This document shows positions 56,271-64,000 of a stretch of DNA of 64,000 nt, in pieces. The DNA is from Polyangiaceae bacterium. GTDB taxonomy: Bacteria > Myxococcota_A > Polyangia > Polyangiales > Polyangiaceae. The stretch lies in contig JAICUB010000038.1 of assembly GCA_025936045.1 (NCBI GenBank), positions 1-64,000 of the forward strand. Direction: 5' to 3'. The position numbers and the translations under genes were made by a program. Under the pieces are notes generated by a model. The model did not search any database and was not told where the DNA came from. It saw only the letters and a list, made by a program, of their open reading frames with translations. Within the stretch, counting starts at the first letter, position 1. Every line of letters starts with the position of its first letter.

Positions 56271-56987
56271 GTGGGTCCAATGCAGCCGACGCGGCTCCCC
56301 CGCAAGAAAGACGTGGCGCTCCAGCTCCTCGAACAAGCGACGGTGTTCGTGCACCTGGATCCGCGTGCCGAGGCGGTGCGCGTACCGCCGTGGTTCAAGC
56401 GCCAGCCGCAGCTCGTGCTGCAAGTCGGTCTGAACATGGCCGTGCCGATCCCGGATCTGGAAGTCGACGACGAGGGGCTCTCCTGCACGCTGAGCTTCAA
56501 TCGAGCGCCGTTTCTGTGCGTGATTCCGTGGTCCAGCGTGTTCGCGCTCGTCGACGATCAGCGCCAGGGCATGGTGTGGCCGGACGACGTGCCGCCCGAG
56601 CTCAATCAGCAAGCGCAGCAACAGGTGAAGCAGCAGCAGGCGCGTCCCGAGCTCAAGGTCGCGCCCGCCCCCGCGGCGAAGGAAAGCGCGACGAAAGAGA
56701 GCGCCAAAGACGCGAAGGAGAAGGAAGCGTCGCCGAAGCGCCGTACACGAAAGACGGCAGCCGCGAAGACGCCGCGCGCCGTCGCCGCCAAGCCCGTTCG
56801 CACCGGTGCCGCCAAGCCGCGCGCCGCTGCCAAGGCTCAACCGAAGCGCGCCGCCGCGCCCGCCGCGCCCGCCGCGGAGAAGGCGCCCGTGCCGAAGGCC
56901 GCTCCGGCCCCGGCTCCAGCACCCGCGGCCGCCGCAGCCGGCGCGAGCAAGCGCAAGCTGCCGCCGTATTTGCGCGTCGTTAAGTGA
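56271..56987 (+). CDS. sspB: SspB-like ClpXP adaptor with long Ala/Lys/Pro tail
   Basis: A 238-residue protein. Residues about 10-110 match the SspB substrate-binding domain: ATVFVHLDPRAEAVRVPPWF, LVLQVGLNMAVPIPDL, GLSCTLSFNRAPFLCVIPW. A low-complexity Ala/Lys/Pro/Arg tail of about 115 residues follows, and the protein ends YLRVVK, the same LRVVK that docks E. coli SspB on ClpX. It should deliver ssrA-tagged proteins to ClpXP. Start GTG 56271 or ATG 56280. The tail is much longer than usual. Confidence 0.9.
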   Translation: MGPMQPTRLPRKKDVALQLLEQATVFVHLDPRAEAVRVPPWFKRQPQLVLQVGLNMAVPIPDLEVDDEGLSCTLSFNRAPFLCVIPWSSVFALVDDQRQGMVWPDDVPPELNQQAQQQVKQQQARPELKVAPAPAAKESATKESAKDAKEKEASPKRRTRKTAAAKTPRAVAAKPVRTGAAKPRAAAKAQPKRAAAPAAPAAEKAPVPKAAPAPAPAPAAAAAGASKRKLPPYLRVVK

Positions 56988-57014
56988 CGCTAGGCGAACG
57001 CTGACGCGCGCCGC

Positions 57015-57383
57015 TCACGGCTGCCCGGCAGCGCCGCTTTCGCCCGCGCCGCCGCCGCTCCCGTTCGTCCGGCCGGCGCCGCCCGCGCGCGACACGCCGC
57101 CCTTGCCTGCGCTGCTCGTCGCTCCGCCCGTCTCCTCGGGCGCGACGCAGCGCGCGTAGCGATCACAGACGAGTCCGAGGTCACAGTCGCTCGTGGTGCT
57201 GCAACGCTGAATGCCCGATGCAGCGCCTGGCGGCGGAGAGGCGGCCAAGCACTCTGCGCTCGGGTAATCGCAGACGTACCCGGGGCCGCAATCGAAGTCA
57301 CTGCTGCAGCCGTCGGGGTACATGGGGCAGCCGCCGAGCGCGAGCGCCGGTAAGAAGAGCCACGTAGCGCGGGAAACTTGCAT
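57015..57383 (-). CDS. Small Cys-rich lipoprotein with Gly-rich C-terminus
   Basis: A 122-residue lipoprotein (signal ends LALGGC, Cys19). The mature part has two Cys modules of the form C-SSDFDC-GPGYVC-...-C and C-STTSDC-DLGLVC-...-C, a pattern frequent in myxobacterial surface proteins, then a Gly/Ser/Ala tail. Function unknown. Here the Gly-rich part is C-terminal, the reverse of the other lipoproteins in the window. Confidence 0.75.
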   Translation of the reverse strand: MQVSRATWLFLPALALGGCPMYPDGCSSDFDCGPGYVCDYPSAECLAASPPPGAASGIQRCSTTSDCDLGLVCDRYARCVAPEETGGATSSAGKGGVSRAGGAGRTNGSGGGAGESGAAGQP

Positions 57384-57513
57384 GACGACCGGGGCGAGAA
57401 GGTGTGCGCCCGAAGCGTAGCAGCGACTTATTGAGGTACCAAACGTCGCGGGGTGCCGGGCGCTCCCGAGCCGGGGGTCGTGCTAGCGTGCCGGTACTCC
57501 CGAGCGCCACGGC

Positions 57514-60045
57514 ATGGACGTCCGATGCAACCGCTGCTCGACCGATTACGAGTTCGACGATGCGCTGATCTCGGACCGGGGGACGACCGTGCAGTGCACG
57601 AACTGCGGGTATCAGTTCAAAATCTATCCAGAGCGCACCCAGGTCGCCTCCCCCGAGCGCTGGGTCGTGCACACGATGAGCGGCAAGGAGCTCGTTTATA
57701 CGTCCCTCCGTGCCCTCCAGCGCGCCATCGGCGCGCACCAGGTGGGCCCGAAGGATCTGCTCTCGCGGGGTAATCAGCCGTCGCGGCCGCTCGGGTCGAT
57801 CCCGGAGCTCGAGCCTTTTTTCACGAGCCAGCTCGGGCAGGCACGCGGGATGCAAAGCGTGCCGTCGACGCTGCACGGCGTAGCGCCGCCGCCGACCGGC
57901 GCGCCGCGCCCCGTCGACGCCCGCGTGAAGGCGACGCAGCGCGGGTTCGGGCTCCCGAGCGAGCGACTCCGCGGCACGATGTCGTCGTCGGTGCCGCCGC
58001 CCGGCGACTTCGAGCAACGCGCGGCGCCGTCACGCGTGCTCGGCGTCGACGCCGCCGCGGCGACGGAACGTGAGCCGCCGCTCGAGCCGGCGCCCGCTCG
58101 CAACGCGAGCATGAGCAGCACGCAGCGTTCGGGCACCCCCGCGGCTGCGAGCGCGGGCACTTCGGCACGCCCGCCGAAGCCGAGCGCGGCGCCCGCGGCG
58201 CCGACCGCGCAGGTGAAGCCGCAGCCGACCGTGCGGCTCGACGCGCCGAACTTCGACGCGACGTTGCCTGCGGCGGCGCCGCCCGTTGCGACGGGCGTCC
58301 CGCGCGGCGTGCCGGAGGTTCAAGTGCGTTCGGTGCCGCCCGTGCAGCCGCGCGCGGCCGAGCCCGTCGCGAAGGCGCGGCCGCACATTCCGACGAATCC
58401 GGGGCCGGTCGGCAATCTCGACAAGACGCTGCCGGTGCCGTCGGTTCCCGTCGAGCTCCTGCCGTCGGTCGACGACGACGACTGGCCGGCGGCGCCCGGC
58501 GGGTCGTCACCGCTGCATGCTCCGGTGTCTTCGCCGCGCGCGGCGCCGATGCCGGCGCCGGCGCCGGTGTCCACGCGTGAGCACTTGCAGTCTTACGACG
58601 AGCTTCCGCCCGACGATCACGCGGATCCGGCGCGGCGCGCGCGTTCGCGCTGGATCGCGGGCGTCGTGTTCGTCGGCGTCGTGGTCTTGCTCGGCGCGAC
58701 GCTCGGACGCCAATACCTCGTGCGTCTTTCGACCGGCGGCAAAGCGGAGCCCGCCAAGCGCGACGCGCGCACGGCGAGCCTGCTCCAGGAAGCCAGCCGT
58801 CTCGTCGATCAGGCGGATTACGACGCCGCAGCGAGCGTGCTCGCGAAAGCTCGCGCGATCGGCCCGCGCGACCCGGGCGTCCTCGGCGGCCTAGCGCGGC
58901 TCGAGACGGCGCGCGCCGATCTCACGTGGCTCGAGCTGCGCTTGCTCGACCCGACGGCGAAGGATCTGGTGGAGGAGACGACGCGCGAGCTCGGCGAGCG
59001 CGCTGCCAAGGCGCGTCAGGCCTCGGACGCGGCCTTTGCCGTGGCCGCCGACGAGCCGAGCGTGGTCCGCGCGCGCGTCGACGCGATGCGCATCGCCGGC
59101 GAGGAGGCGAAAGCGCGCGAGTGGATCGCGCCGATCGCCGCGAACGCGAGTGATCCGCAGAATGCGTACGTGCTCGCCGCGCTCGATTTGTCCGAAGCCG
59201 CGCCCGCCTTCGGCACCGTGATCGATCGGCTGCGCGCCGCGGCCGTTTCGGAGCACGAAGGGGTGCGGGCGCGCGGAGCGCTCATCTATGCGCTCGTGCG
59301 CGCCGGACGCGTGGTCGAAGCCGAGACGGAGCTCGCGAAGGTGACGGCCGCGGAGCACCCGCACCCGCTCGCCGGCGTGCTCAAAGCGTTCGTGGCGCGC
59401 TTCAGCGTGCCGCTCGACGCGGGTGTCGACGGCGCCGTCGCCACGCCCGCGGCTCCGGCACGCGCGCCGGCTGCGGCGACGGACGCAGAAAAGGGGCCGC
59501 CCGCCGCCGAAGCGAAGCCGAGCGGTGATTTTCGAGCGCGCCTGACGGAAGCGTCGCAAGCGCTCCAGGGCGGCGACGTCGAGCGCGCTTATTCGCTTTA
59601 TCAAAGCGTCGTCGGCGAGCAGCCGAACAACACCGAGGCGCTTTCGGGCCTCGCTGACGTGGCGCGCCGCCGCGGCGACAACGGCACGGCGACGCGGCTT
59701 TACGGGCGCGTGCTCGACATCAATCCGAGCTACCTGCCGGCGCTCATGGCGTACGCCGACGCCAAATGGGCAAGCGGCGAAAAGCAGGTGGCGCTCACCT
59801 ACTACAAGCGCGTGCTCGAGCAGTCGGGGCCTTCCACCGATTACGGGCAGCGCGCACAGGCGCGCATCAAGCAAAGCGAGGGTACGGGCAGCGCGCCTTC
59901 CGACGGCGCGTCCAAGGACTCGTCGTCGAGCGGCACGCCCGCGCCGACGGGGACGGCTACCGCGACCACGGACGCGCCCGCCGAGCCGCCACGTACCCGC
60001 CCGGACATCGACACGTCGGATTTACCTGGAGTCAAGGCCCCATGA
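57514..60045 (+). CDS. Zinc-ribbon, single-pass membrane protein with periplasmic TPRs
   Basis: An 843-residue protein. The N-terminal MJ0042-type zinc ribbon (MDVRCNRCSTDYEF...VQCTNCGYQFKI) is followed by a GYF-like segment (about 50-110), a long Pro/Ala-rich linker (about 120-370), a membrane helix (about 384-402) and a C-terminal region with several TPR-like repeats (AYSLYQSVVGEQPNNTEALSGLADVARRRGD, ATRLYGRVLDINPSYLPALMAYADAKW). This architecture is typical of myxobacteria and may link cytoplasmic events to envelope assembly. Its stop overlaps the sppA start (ATGA), implying a joint role. Confidence 0.82.
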   Translation: MDVRCNRCSTDYEFDDALISDRGTTVQCTNCGYQFKIYPERTQVASPERWVVHTMSGKELVYTSLRALQRAIGAHQVGPKDLLSRGNQPSRPLGSIPELEPFFTSQLGQARGMQSVPSTLHGVAPPPTGAPRPVDARVKATQRGFGLPSERLRGTMSSSVPPPGDFEQRAAPSRVLGVDAAAATEREPPLEPAPARNASMSSTQRSGTPAAASAGTSARPPKPSAAPAAPTAQVKPQPTVRLDAPNFDATLPAAAPPVATGVPRGVPEVQVRSVPPVQPRAAEPVAKARPHIPTNPGPVGNLDKTLPVPSVPVELLPSVDDDDWPAAPGGSSPLHAPVSSPRAAPMPAPAPVSTREHLQSYDELPPDDHADPARRARSRWIAGVVFVGVVVLLGATLGRQYLVRLSTGGKAEPAKRDARTASLLQEASRLVDQADYDAAASVLAKARAIGPRDPGVLGGLARLETARADLTWLELRLLDPTAKDLVEETTRELGERAAKARQASDAAFAVAADEPSVVRARVDAMRIAGEEAKAREWIAPIAANASDPQNAYVLAALDLSEAAPAFGTVIDRLRAAAVSEHEGVRARGALIYALVRAGRVVEAETELAKVTAAEHPHPLAGVLKAFVARFSVPLDAGVDGAVATPAAPARAPAAATDAEKGPPAAEAKPSGDFRARLTEASQALQGGDVERAYSLYQSVVGEQPNNTEALSGLADVARRRGDNGTATRLYGRVLDINPSYLPALMAYADAKWASGEKQVALTYYKRVLEQSGPSTDYGQRAQARIKQSEGTGSAPSDGASKDSSSSGTPAPTGTATATTDAPAEPPRTRPDIDTSDLPGVKAP

Positions 60046-61862
60046 AGCGCGTTTTCGGTCGCGGGCGGGTACGAGGGTTCGTTGCGGGGCTGCTCGTGCC
60101 GCTCCTCGTCGCTTGTTCGACGCGGCATCGCGCCGGCCCGAACGAGGAGGGCTCGACGCGCCCTGGTAAGCACGACAAGCGCGTGCTCGAGCTCGATCTG
60201 ACGGCGGGCGCGCCCGAAACGAGCGGCGGGGGCTTGTTCTCGCTGCCGGCGAGCCGCACCTATACCGGGCTCGTGCGCGCGCTCGAAAAGGGTCTCGCGG
60301 CGGACACCACGGCCGGCGTGCTCGTGCGCCTCGGCGACGGCGGGCTCGACCTCGCGCAGGCACAAGAGGTGAGCGAGTTGCTCACTCGCTACGGTAAGAA
60401 GGGTTTGCCCGTCGTGTGTCACGCGGACGGCCTTTCGAACGCGACGGCCGCGTTCGTGCAGCGCGCGTGCACGCGCCGTTATCTCGGCGCGGCGGGTGAG
60501 GCGGCGACGGTCGGCATCGCTGCCGAAATCGTGTACATGCGAAGCCTGCTCGATCGCCTGAAGATCGAAGTCGACTTCTTGCACGTCGGGAAATTCAAGA
60601 GTGGCCCCGAGCCGCTGCTCCAAGACGGACCGAGCCCGGAGGCGCGCGAGGCGCTCGATTTCGCGCTCGGTTCGGTGCGTGAGGGCTGGCTTTCGCTCGC
60701 CGTCAAGCCGGACGCGAAGGCCGCGCTCGAAACGGGACCGTGGAGTCCGCCGGAAGCGAAAGCGCACGGGTTGATCGACGAGGTGGGCTACGTTTCCGAC
60801 GCGGTCGCGGATGCGCACAAGCTCGCGAAAACGACCGCGACGGAAGTCGTGTTCGGGCCGCGCTCGAGCAGCAAACACGGCCTCGACCTCGGCGACATCA
60901 TCCGCACGCTGACGGGCGGCGAGAACGAGACCACGAGCCCGCACGTCGCCGTCGTGCCGATGGAAGGCGCCATCACGACGAACGCGGGCGGCCCCTTCTC
61001 GAGCAGCGGCATCACGTCGCAGGCGATGGTCAAGGTGCTCCAGCGGCTCGGGCGCAACGACGCCGTGAAAGCCGTCGTCGTGCGCATCGATTCGCCGGGC
61101 GGCTCGCCGCTCGCGAGCGATCTCATCTGGCACGAGCTGATGAAGCTCAGAAAGAAGAAGCCGGTGCTCTGCTCGGTCGGCGGAATGGCGGCGAGCGGCG
61201 GCTTTTACATCGCCTCGGGCGCGCAGAAGATTTACGCGGAGCCGTCGAGCATCGTCGGCTCGATCGGTGTATTCGGCGGCAAGCTCGTCGTGTCACCCGC
61301 GCTCAAGGAGATCGGCGTCTCGAGCTACACGTTCCCAGCGAGCCACGCCGAGGGCGCGGGTGAACGAGCGGGTTACCTTTCTCCGCTCGTGCCTTGGAAC
61401 GACGAGACGCGCGGTCGCGTGCGCGCGCTGATGCAGGGCATTTACGACCTGTTCATCGCGCGCGTGGCCGAAGGCCGCAAGATGCCGGCCGAGAAGGTGC
61501 TCGCGAGCGCCGAGGGCCGCGTCTGGAGCGCGCCACAAGGGCTCGAGCGTGGGCTCATCGATCAGATCGGCGGGTTACTCGACGTGATCGTCGAGGCGCG
61601 CAGGCTCGGCAAGGTGCCGGCCGACAGCGTCGTGACCGTCGAAGGCGCCGCCGAGGGGTTGCTCGACATGCTGAACCTGAGCGACGACGACGAGGCCGAC
61701 GCCGCGCACGTCTCTGAAGCGCTCGCGCGCTACGAAGCGAAGAAGACGATCCCGCTCGACGTGCTGCCGGCAGCGCTGCGCCCGTTCGCCGCGTCGCTCG
61801 CGCCGCTCTTCATGGGCGAGTCGGTCGTCGCAGCGCTGCCGTACGCGATCACGGTGCGCTGA
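60042..61862 (+). CDS. sppA: Lipoprotein signal peptide peptidase SppA (67-kDa type, S49)
   Basis: A 606-residue tandem S49 peptidase. The signal ends LLVAC (Cys25), so it is lipid-anchored, not helix-anchored as in E. coli. The N-terminal half has VGKFKSGPEPLL with Lys186, equivalent to the general-base Lys of E. coli SppA. The C-terminal half has DSPGGSP and GGMAASGGFYIA with nucleophile Ser385. The Ser/Lys dyad is thus complete across the two halves. The enzyme degrades cleaved signal peptides. It is coupled to the upstream TPR protein. Confidence 0.92.
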   Translation: MKRVFGRGRVRGFVAGLLVPLLVACSTRHRAGPNEEGSTRPGKHDKRVLELDLTAGAPETSGGGLFSLPASRTYTGLVRALEKGLAADTTAGVLVRLGDGGLDLAQAQEVSELLTRYGKKGLPVVCHADGLSNATAAFVQRACTRRYLGAAGEAATVGIAAEIVYMRSLLDRLKIEVDFLHVGKFKSGPEPLLQDGPSPEAREALDFALGSVREGWLSLAVKPDAKAALETGPWSPPEAKAHGLIDEVGYVSDAVADAHKLAKTTATEVVFGPRSSSKHGLDLGDIIRTLTGGENETTSPHVAVVPMEGAITTNAGGPFSSSGITSQAMVKVLQRLGRNDAVKAVVVRIDSPGGSPLASDLIWHELMKLRKKKPVLCSVGGMAASGGFYIASGAQKIYAEPSSIVGSIGVFGGKLVVSPALKEIGVSSYTFPASHAEGAGERAGYLSPLVPWNDETRGRVRALMQGIYDLFIARVAEGRKMPAEKVLASAEGRVWSAPQGLERGLIDQIGGLLDVIVEARRLGKVPADSVVTVEGAAEGLLDMLNLSDDDEADAAHVSEALARYEAKKTIPLDVLPAALRPFAASLAPLFMGESVVAALPYAITVR

Positions 61863-61913
61863 CGCGGCCTCGGACCGCCAAGCTCACCGCGATTGCTACC
61901 GCGCGCCCGAGCT

Positions 61914-62234
61914 TCACTTGCCGATCTCTTTCTCGAGCGCGGCGAGGACCTGACTCGCGTTGGTGGCCGTGATGGCGCTCTCCGCCGTCGCTTCGAAGTC
62001 GGCCGGCGACGAGACGGCTTTGACGGCGACGCTCGGCGCTGCGGTCGGCGCGACGGCCGCGGCCGCGGCCGGTGCGGCGGCGCTGTCCGTCGCCGCCGGC
62101 GTGGGAGCGGCGGACGCGACGGGCGCGGGTGCGGCCGAGGGCGCGGCGCTCGGCGCCGCTTGCGGCGGCGGTTCGGCTTTGTTGCAGGCCGCGGCAAGCA
62201 CGCCGACGCTCACGGCGAAAAAGAGCTTGTTCAT
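61914..62234 (-). CDS. Small Ala/Pro-rich lipoprotein
   Basis: A 106-residue lipoprotein (signal ends AAAC, Cys17), followed by a long Ala/Pro/Thr stretch and a helical end (FEATAESAITATNASQVLAALEKEIG). No domain is recognised. GAGGGA is a good ribosome binding site 6 bases before the ATG. It overlaps the end of the preceding charged exported protein gene by 4 bases (ATGA). Confidence 0.72.
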   Translation of the reverse strand: MNKLFFAVSVGVLAAACNKAEPPPQAAPSAAPSAAPAPVASAAPTPAATDSAAAPAAAAAVAPTAAPSVAVKAVSSPADFEATAESAITATNASQVLAALEKEIGK

Positions 62235-62785
62235 CGGTGTCCCTCGCGGTCGCGCAGGTCCTGCATGACCTTGGAGTCGCGCGCGATTTCCTTTTGAATC
62301 ACTTGTTTCGTGTGCGTGGTGAGCGCGGCGTCCTTCTTGTCCTCCGCGATGTCGAGGATGCGATTCAGTCGCGCCATGCGATCGGAGTGCGTGTTGAGCT
62401 CGCTGCGCGCCTCCGGCAGATCCAGCGTGTTGCCCCATTGGTTGGCCATGTCGTTGCGCCAGTCTTCGGCGCGCTTGGTGCGGTCGGCCTTCCACTGTGT
62501 GTCGTTCTTGCGCGCGGCTTCGCGTTTCGCGCGCTCCTGGTCCTGACGCTGTTGCATGCGCGCGCGCACTTGCTCGGCCGTCTCTTTACGTACGGCGGCG
62601 TCGTGCGCGGCCAGGGCGTTCGCGGGGGGGACGGGACGGCCCGGCTCGGCGCGCTCGCCGGCGGGCGGCGCGGGGCGCGGGCGCGGGCGCGGCGGTTCGG
62701 GGCGCGGCTCCGCCCAGGCGGGCAGGGCGACCGCGGCGGCGACGAGCGTTGCGGCGAGGGGGTAGAGGGCTTTTCTCTTCTTCAT
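62231..62785 (-). CDS. Exported highly charged helical protein
   Basis: A 184-residue protein with a signal peptide (about 1-25, ending AWA), a Pro/Arg/Glu segment and then about 110 residues rich in Lys, Arg, Glu, Asp and Gln predicted to be helical or coiled-coil (ETAEQVRARMQQRQDQERAK, KADRTKRAEDWRNDMANQWG). No Cys, so not a lipoprotein. Function unknown. Start ATG at 62785 with GAAGGTGAAAG just upstream. It is in a three-gene minus-strand group with the repeat protein 14 bases upstream. Confidence 0.75.
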   Translation of the reverse strand: MKKRKALYPLAATLVAAAVALPAWAEPRPEPPRPRPRPAPPAGERAEPGRPVPPANALAAHDAAVRKETAEQVRARMQQRQDQERAKREAARKNDTQWKADRTKRAEDWRNDMANQWGNTLDLPEARSELNTHSDRMARLNRILDIAEDKKDAALTTHTKQVIQKEIARDSKVMQDLRDREGHR

Positions 62786-62799
62786 CTTTCACCTTCCAA

Positions 62800-63585
62800 C
62801 TATTGCGAGCAGCAGTAGAGCGTCTTGCCGTTCTGGCCGGCGATCGGGTCGCTGCAGACGAGCGACTGATTTTCCTGCTCCGGGGTCGACGACGAGGTGC
62901 ACGCGAAGCCGTAGGAGCCGTCGGTGCAGCCTTCGACGTCCGGATCGGGCGAGCAGGTGGTCGACGTAAATTGAATGCAACAAAACGCCGCGTCGCCGTT
63001 GCCGGCATCGACGCCGTCACCGCAGACGAGCGTCGGATCGGTGTCCGTCGGGATCACACCCGCGCTGCAGCGGTAACCGGTCGAGACGTCGCCGCAGCTC
63101 GTGAGCGTCGGGTCGACGGTGCACGCGCTGGCGATGGGCTCCGTTCGCGAGCAACAGTAAGAGAGCGTGCCGCTCGTCGGGCCGGGCACGCCGGTGCCGC
63201 AATTTTGCGAGGGATCCAGCGTGGTCGGCGTGACGTTGCCGCTGCAGGTGTACGGCGTGGCGGCGCTGCCGCAGCTCGTGATCGTGAGGTCCGTGCTGCA
63301 GGTGTTTTGCGCGACGGTAGGGGTGCTGCAGCAGTAGTCGACCTCCCCGCCGTTCTCGATGCCGTCGCCGCAGCTGAGCGCGGCGTCGGTGTCGGCGGGG
63401 CGAGCGGCGCCGGTGCAGGCATAGCCGAGCGAGGGGCTCGGACAGGTGATGCTCGAGTCGAACCCGCAGTGGTTCGTCGTGGTGTCGTCACCGTTCGTGG
63501 TGACGGTGCAGCCGGCGATGAGCGCGAAGAGCAGGGGCGCGAGCGAGAAAACTCGCGCGTGCCCATTTTTCTTGGGTGTGGTCAT
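62800..63585 (-). CDS. Lipoprotein made of four six-Cys repeats
   Basis: A 261-residue lipoprotein (signal ends LIAGC, Cys26). The mature protein is four tandem repeats of about 50 residues, each with six Cys: C-x7/8-C-x6/9-Y-x-C...-C-G-x-G...-YCC. Examples of repeat ends are VDYCCS, LSYCCS, AAFCCI and LYCCS. Three disulphides per repeat are likely. I know no family name for it. Start ATG at 63585 is set by the signal peptide; longer frames add non-export sequence. An inverted repeat lies 11 bases upstream. Confidence 0.78.
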   Translation of the reverse strand: MTTPKKNGHARVFSLAPLLFALIAGCTVTTNGDDTTTNHCGFDSSITCPSPSLGYACTGAARPADTDAALSCGDGIENGGEVDYCCSTPTVAQNTCSTDLTITSCGSAATPYTCSGNVTPTTLDPSQNCGTGVPGPTSGTLSYCCSRTEPIASACTVDPTLTSCGDVSTGYRCSAGVIPTDTDPTLVCGDGVDAGNGDAAFCCIQFTSTTCSPDPDVEGCTDGSYGFACTSSSTPEQENQSLVCSDPIAGQNGKTLYCCSQ

Positions 63586-64000
63586 GCGTTGTATCAACGG
63601 ACGAAGTGGTCCGTTCTGTATTACGAATGATGCTATCGAGTGACTCCCCATGATGCAAGTGTGTAATGCGATCATTTTCAGCGATCCTATTTGCGCGCGC
63701 GAGCGGGGCGAAATGTGGCGTGCGCGCCGTAGGGCGCGCCGCGTTCGGTGCGTTAATGCCCCTCCGCAGAAAATCGCAGAGTCGATTTCGCGCGCGCGGT
63801 TCATTCGATGTGTCGAACGAGCGCTCGTGAGCGGCTATTCACGCGCGCGTGTCCGTCGCAACAGGCGCCGCCTGCCAGAAAATTTTCTTGAACCTCCGAG
63901 GCGCGCGCTACGCCGGCACCTGAGCGCGCGGAGAAATCGCGCGACGTCCGTAGGGAACGCGCTGCCCTCCACGTTTAATTGCGGAACGGACCGAAGCGTG
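63586..64000. other. Intergenic region to the end of the window
   Basis: About 415 bases with no supported gene. The first 110 bases are more A/T-rich than average and probably hold the promoter of the minus-strand six-Cys repeat gene. I see nothing recognisable in the rest. Confidence 0.45.
63596..63615. promoter_or_regulatory. Inverted repeat upstream of the six-Cys repeat gene
   Basis: A perfect 7-base inverted repeat (AACGGAC-N6-GTCCGTT) lies 11-30 bases before the ATG at 63585. It could be an operator or a leader hairpin overlapping the ribosome binding region. Confidence 0.4.

Overview
The window looks like chromosomal DNA of a high-GC myxobacterium of the Polyangia type (Sorangium/Polyangium-like). 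The reasons are the strong G/C third-position bias, many lipoproteins with long Gly/Ser/Thr spacers after the lipid-attached Cys, Cys-rich surface proteins, a MYXO-CTERM-like tail, a Hanks kinase fused to a receiver, hybrid histidine kinases, and lipoprotein glycoside hydrolases. This assignment is inference; no rRNA or tRNA gene was recognised.

Layout. 0-8.9 kb: a 5'-truncated membrane protein coupled to an M50 site-2 protease; a GH11 xylanase lipoprotein; a membrane spermidine-synthase-like protein; a GH54 arabinofuranosidase lipoprotein; small membrane proteins and a DUF488 protein. 9-18.5 kb: a signalling block with two hybrid histidine kinases, a receiver-first kinase and a Ser/Thr kinase-receiver fusion, then a lipoprotein. 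18.5-21.4 kb: a globin, an SDR oxidoreductase and an ECF42-like sigma factor. 21.7-24.9 kb: a solute-binding-like lipoprotein translationally coupled to a trypsin-like protease.

24.9-33.6 kb is the accessory, decaying part. It holds three paralogues of an unrecognised lipoprotein family with C-terminal Cys-rich repeats (one, three and three repeats), a fourth paralogue reduced to a tail, an intact HepT/MntA toxin-antitoxin pair, two hepT remnants, a frameshifted IS66 transposase remnant, a 300-bp direct duplication, and a frameshifted nucleotidyltransferase gene bracketed by a direct repeat taken from the 3' end of a PEGA/TPR gene.

34.4-46.1 kb: two drug-efflux loci, LysR divergent from an RND permease/adaptor/membrane-protein operon, and a TetR-EmrB-EmrA-TolC operon. 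The TolC could serve both. 46.3-64 kb: housekeeping and envelope genes (3-dehydroquinate dehydratase, M20 peptidase, UppS, an OmpR-type two-component system, SixA, SspB, a zinc-ribbon/TPR protein coupled to SppA), a GH5 cellulase lipoprotein, and several secreted proteins ending with a four-repeat, six-Cys protein.

Three lipoprotein polysaccharidases (GH11, GH54, GH5) suggest surface-bound breakdown of plant cell wall. The most unusual material is the Cys-repeat lipoprotein/HepT region and the kinase-receiver cluster.
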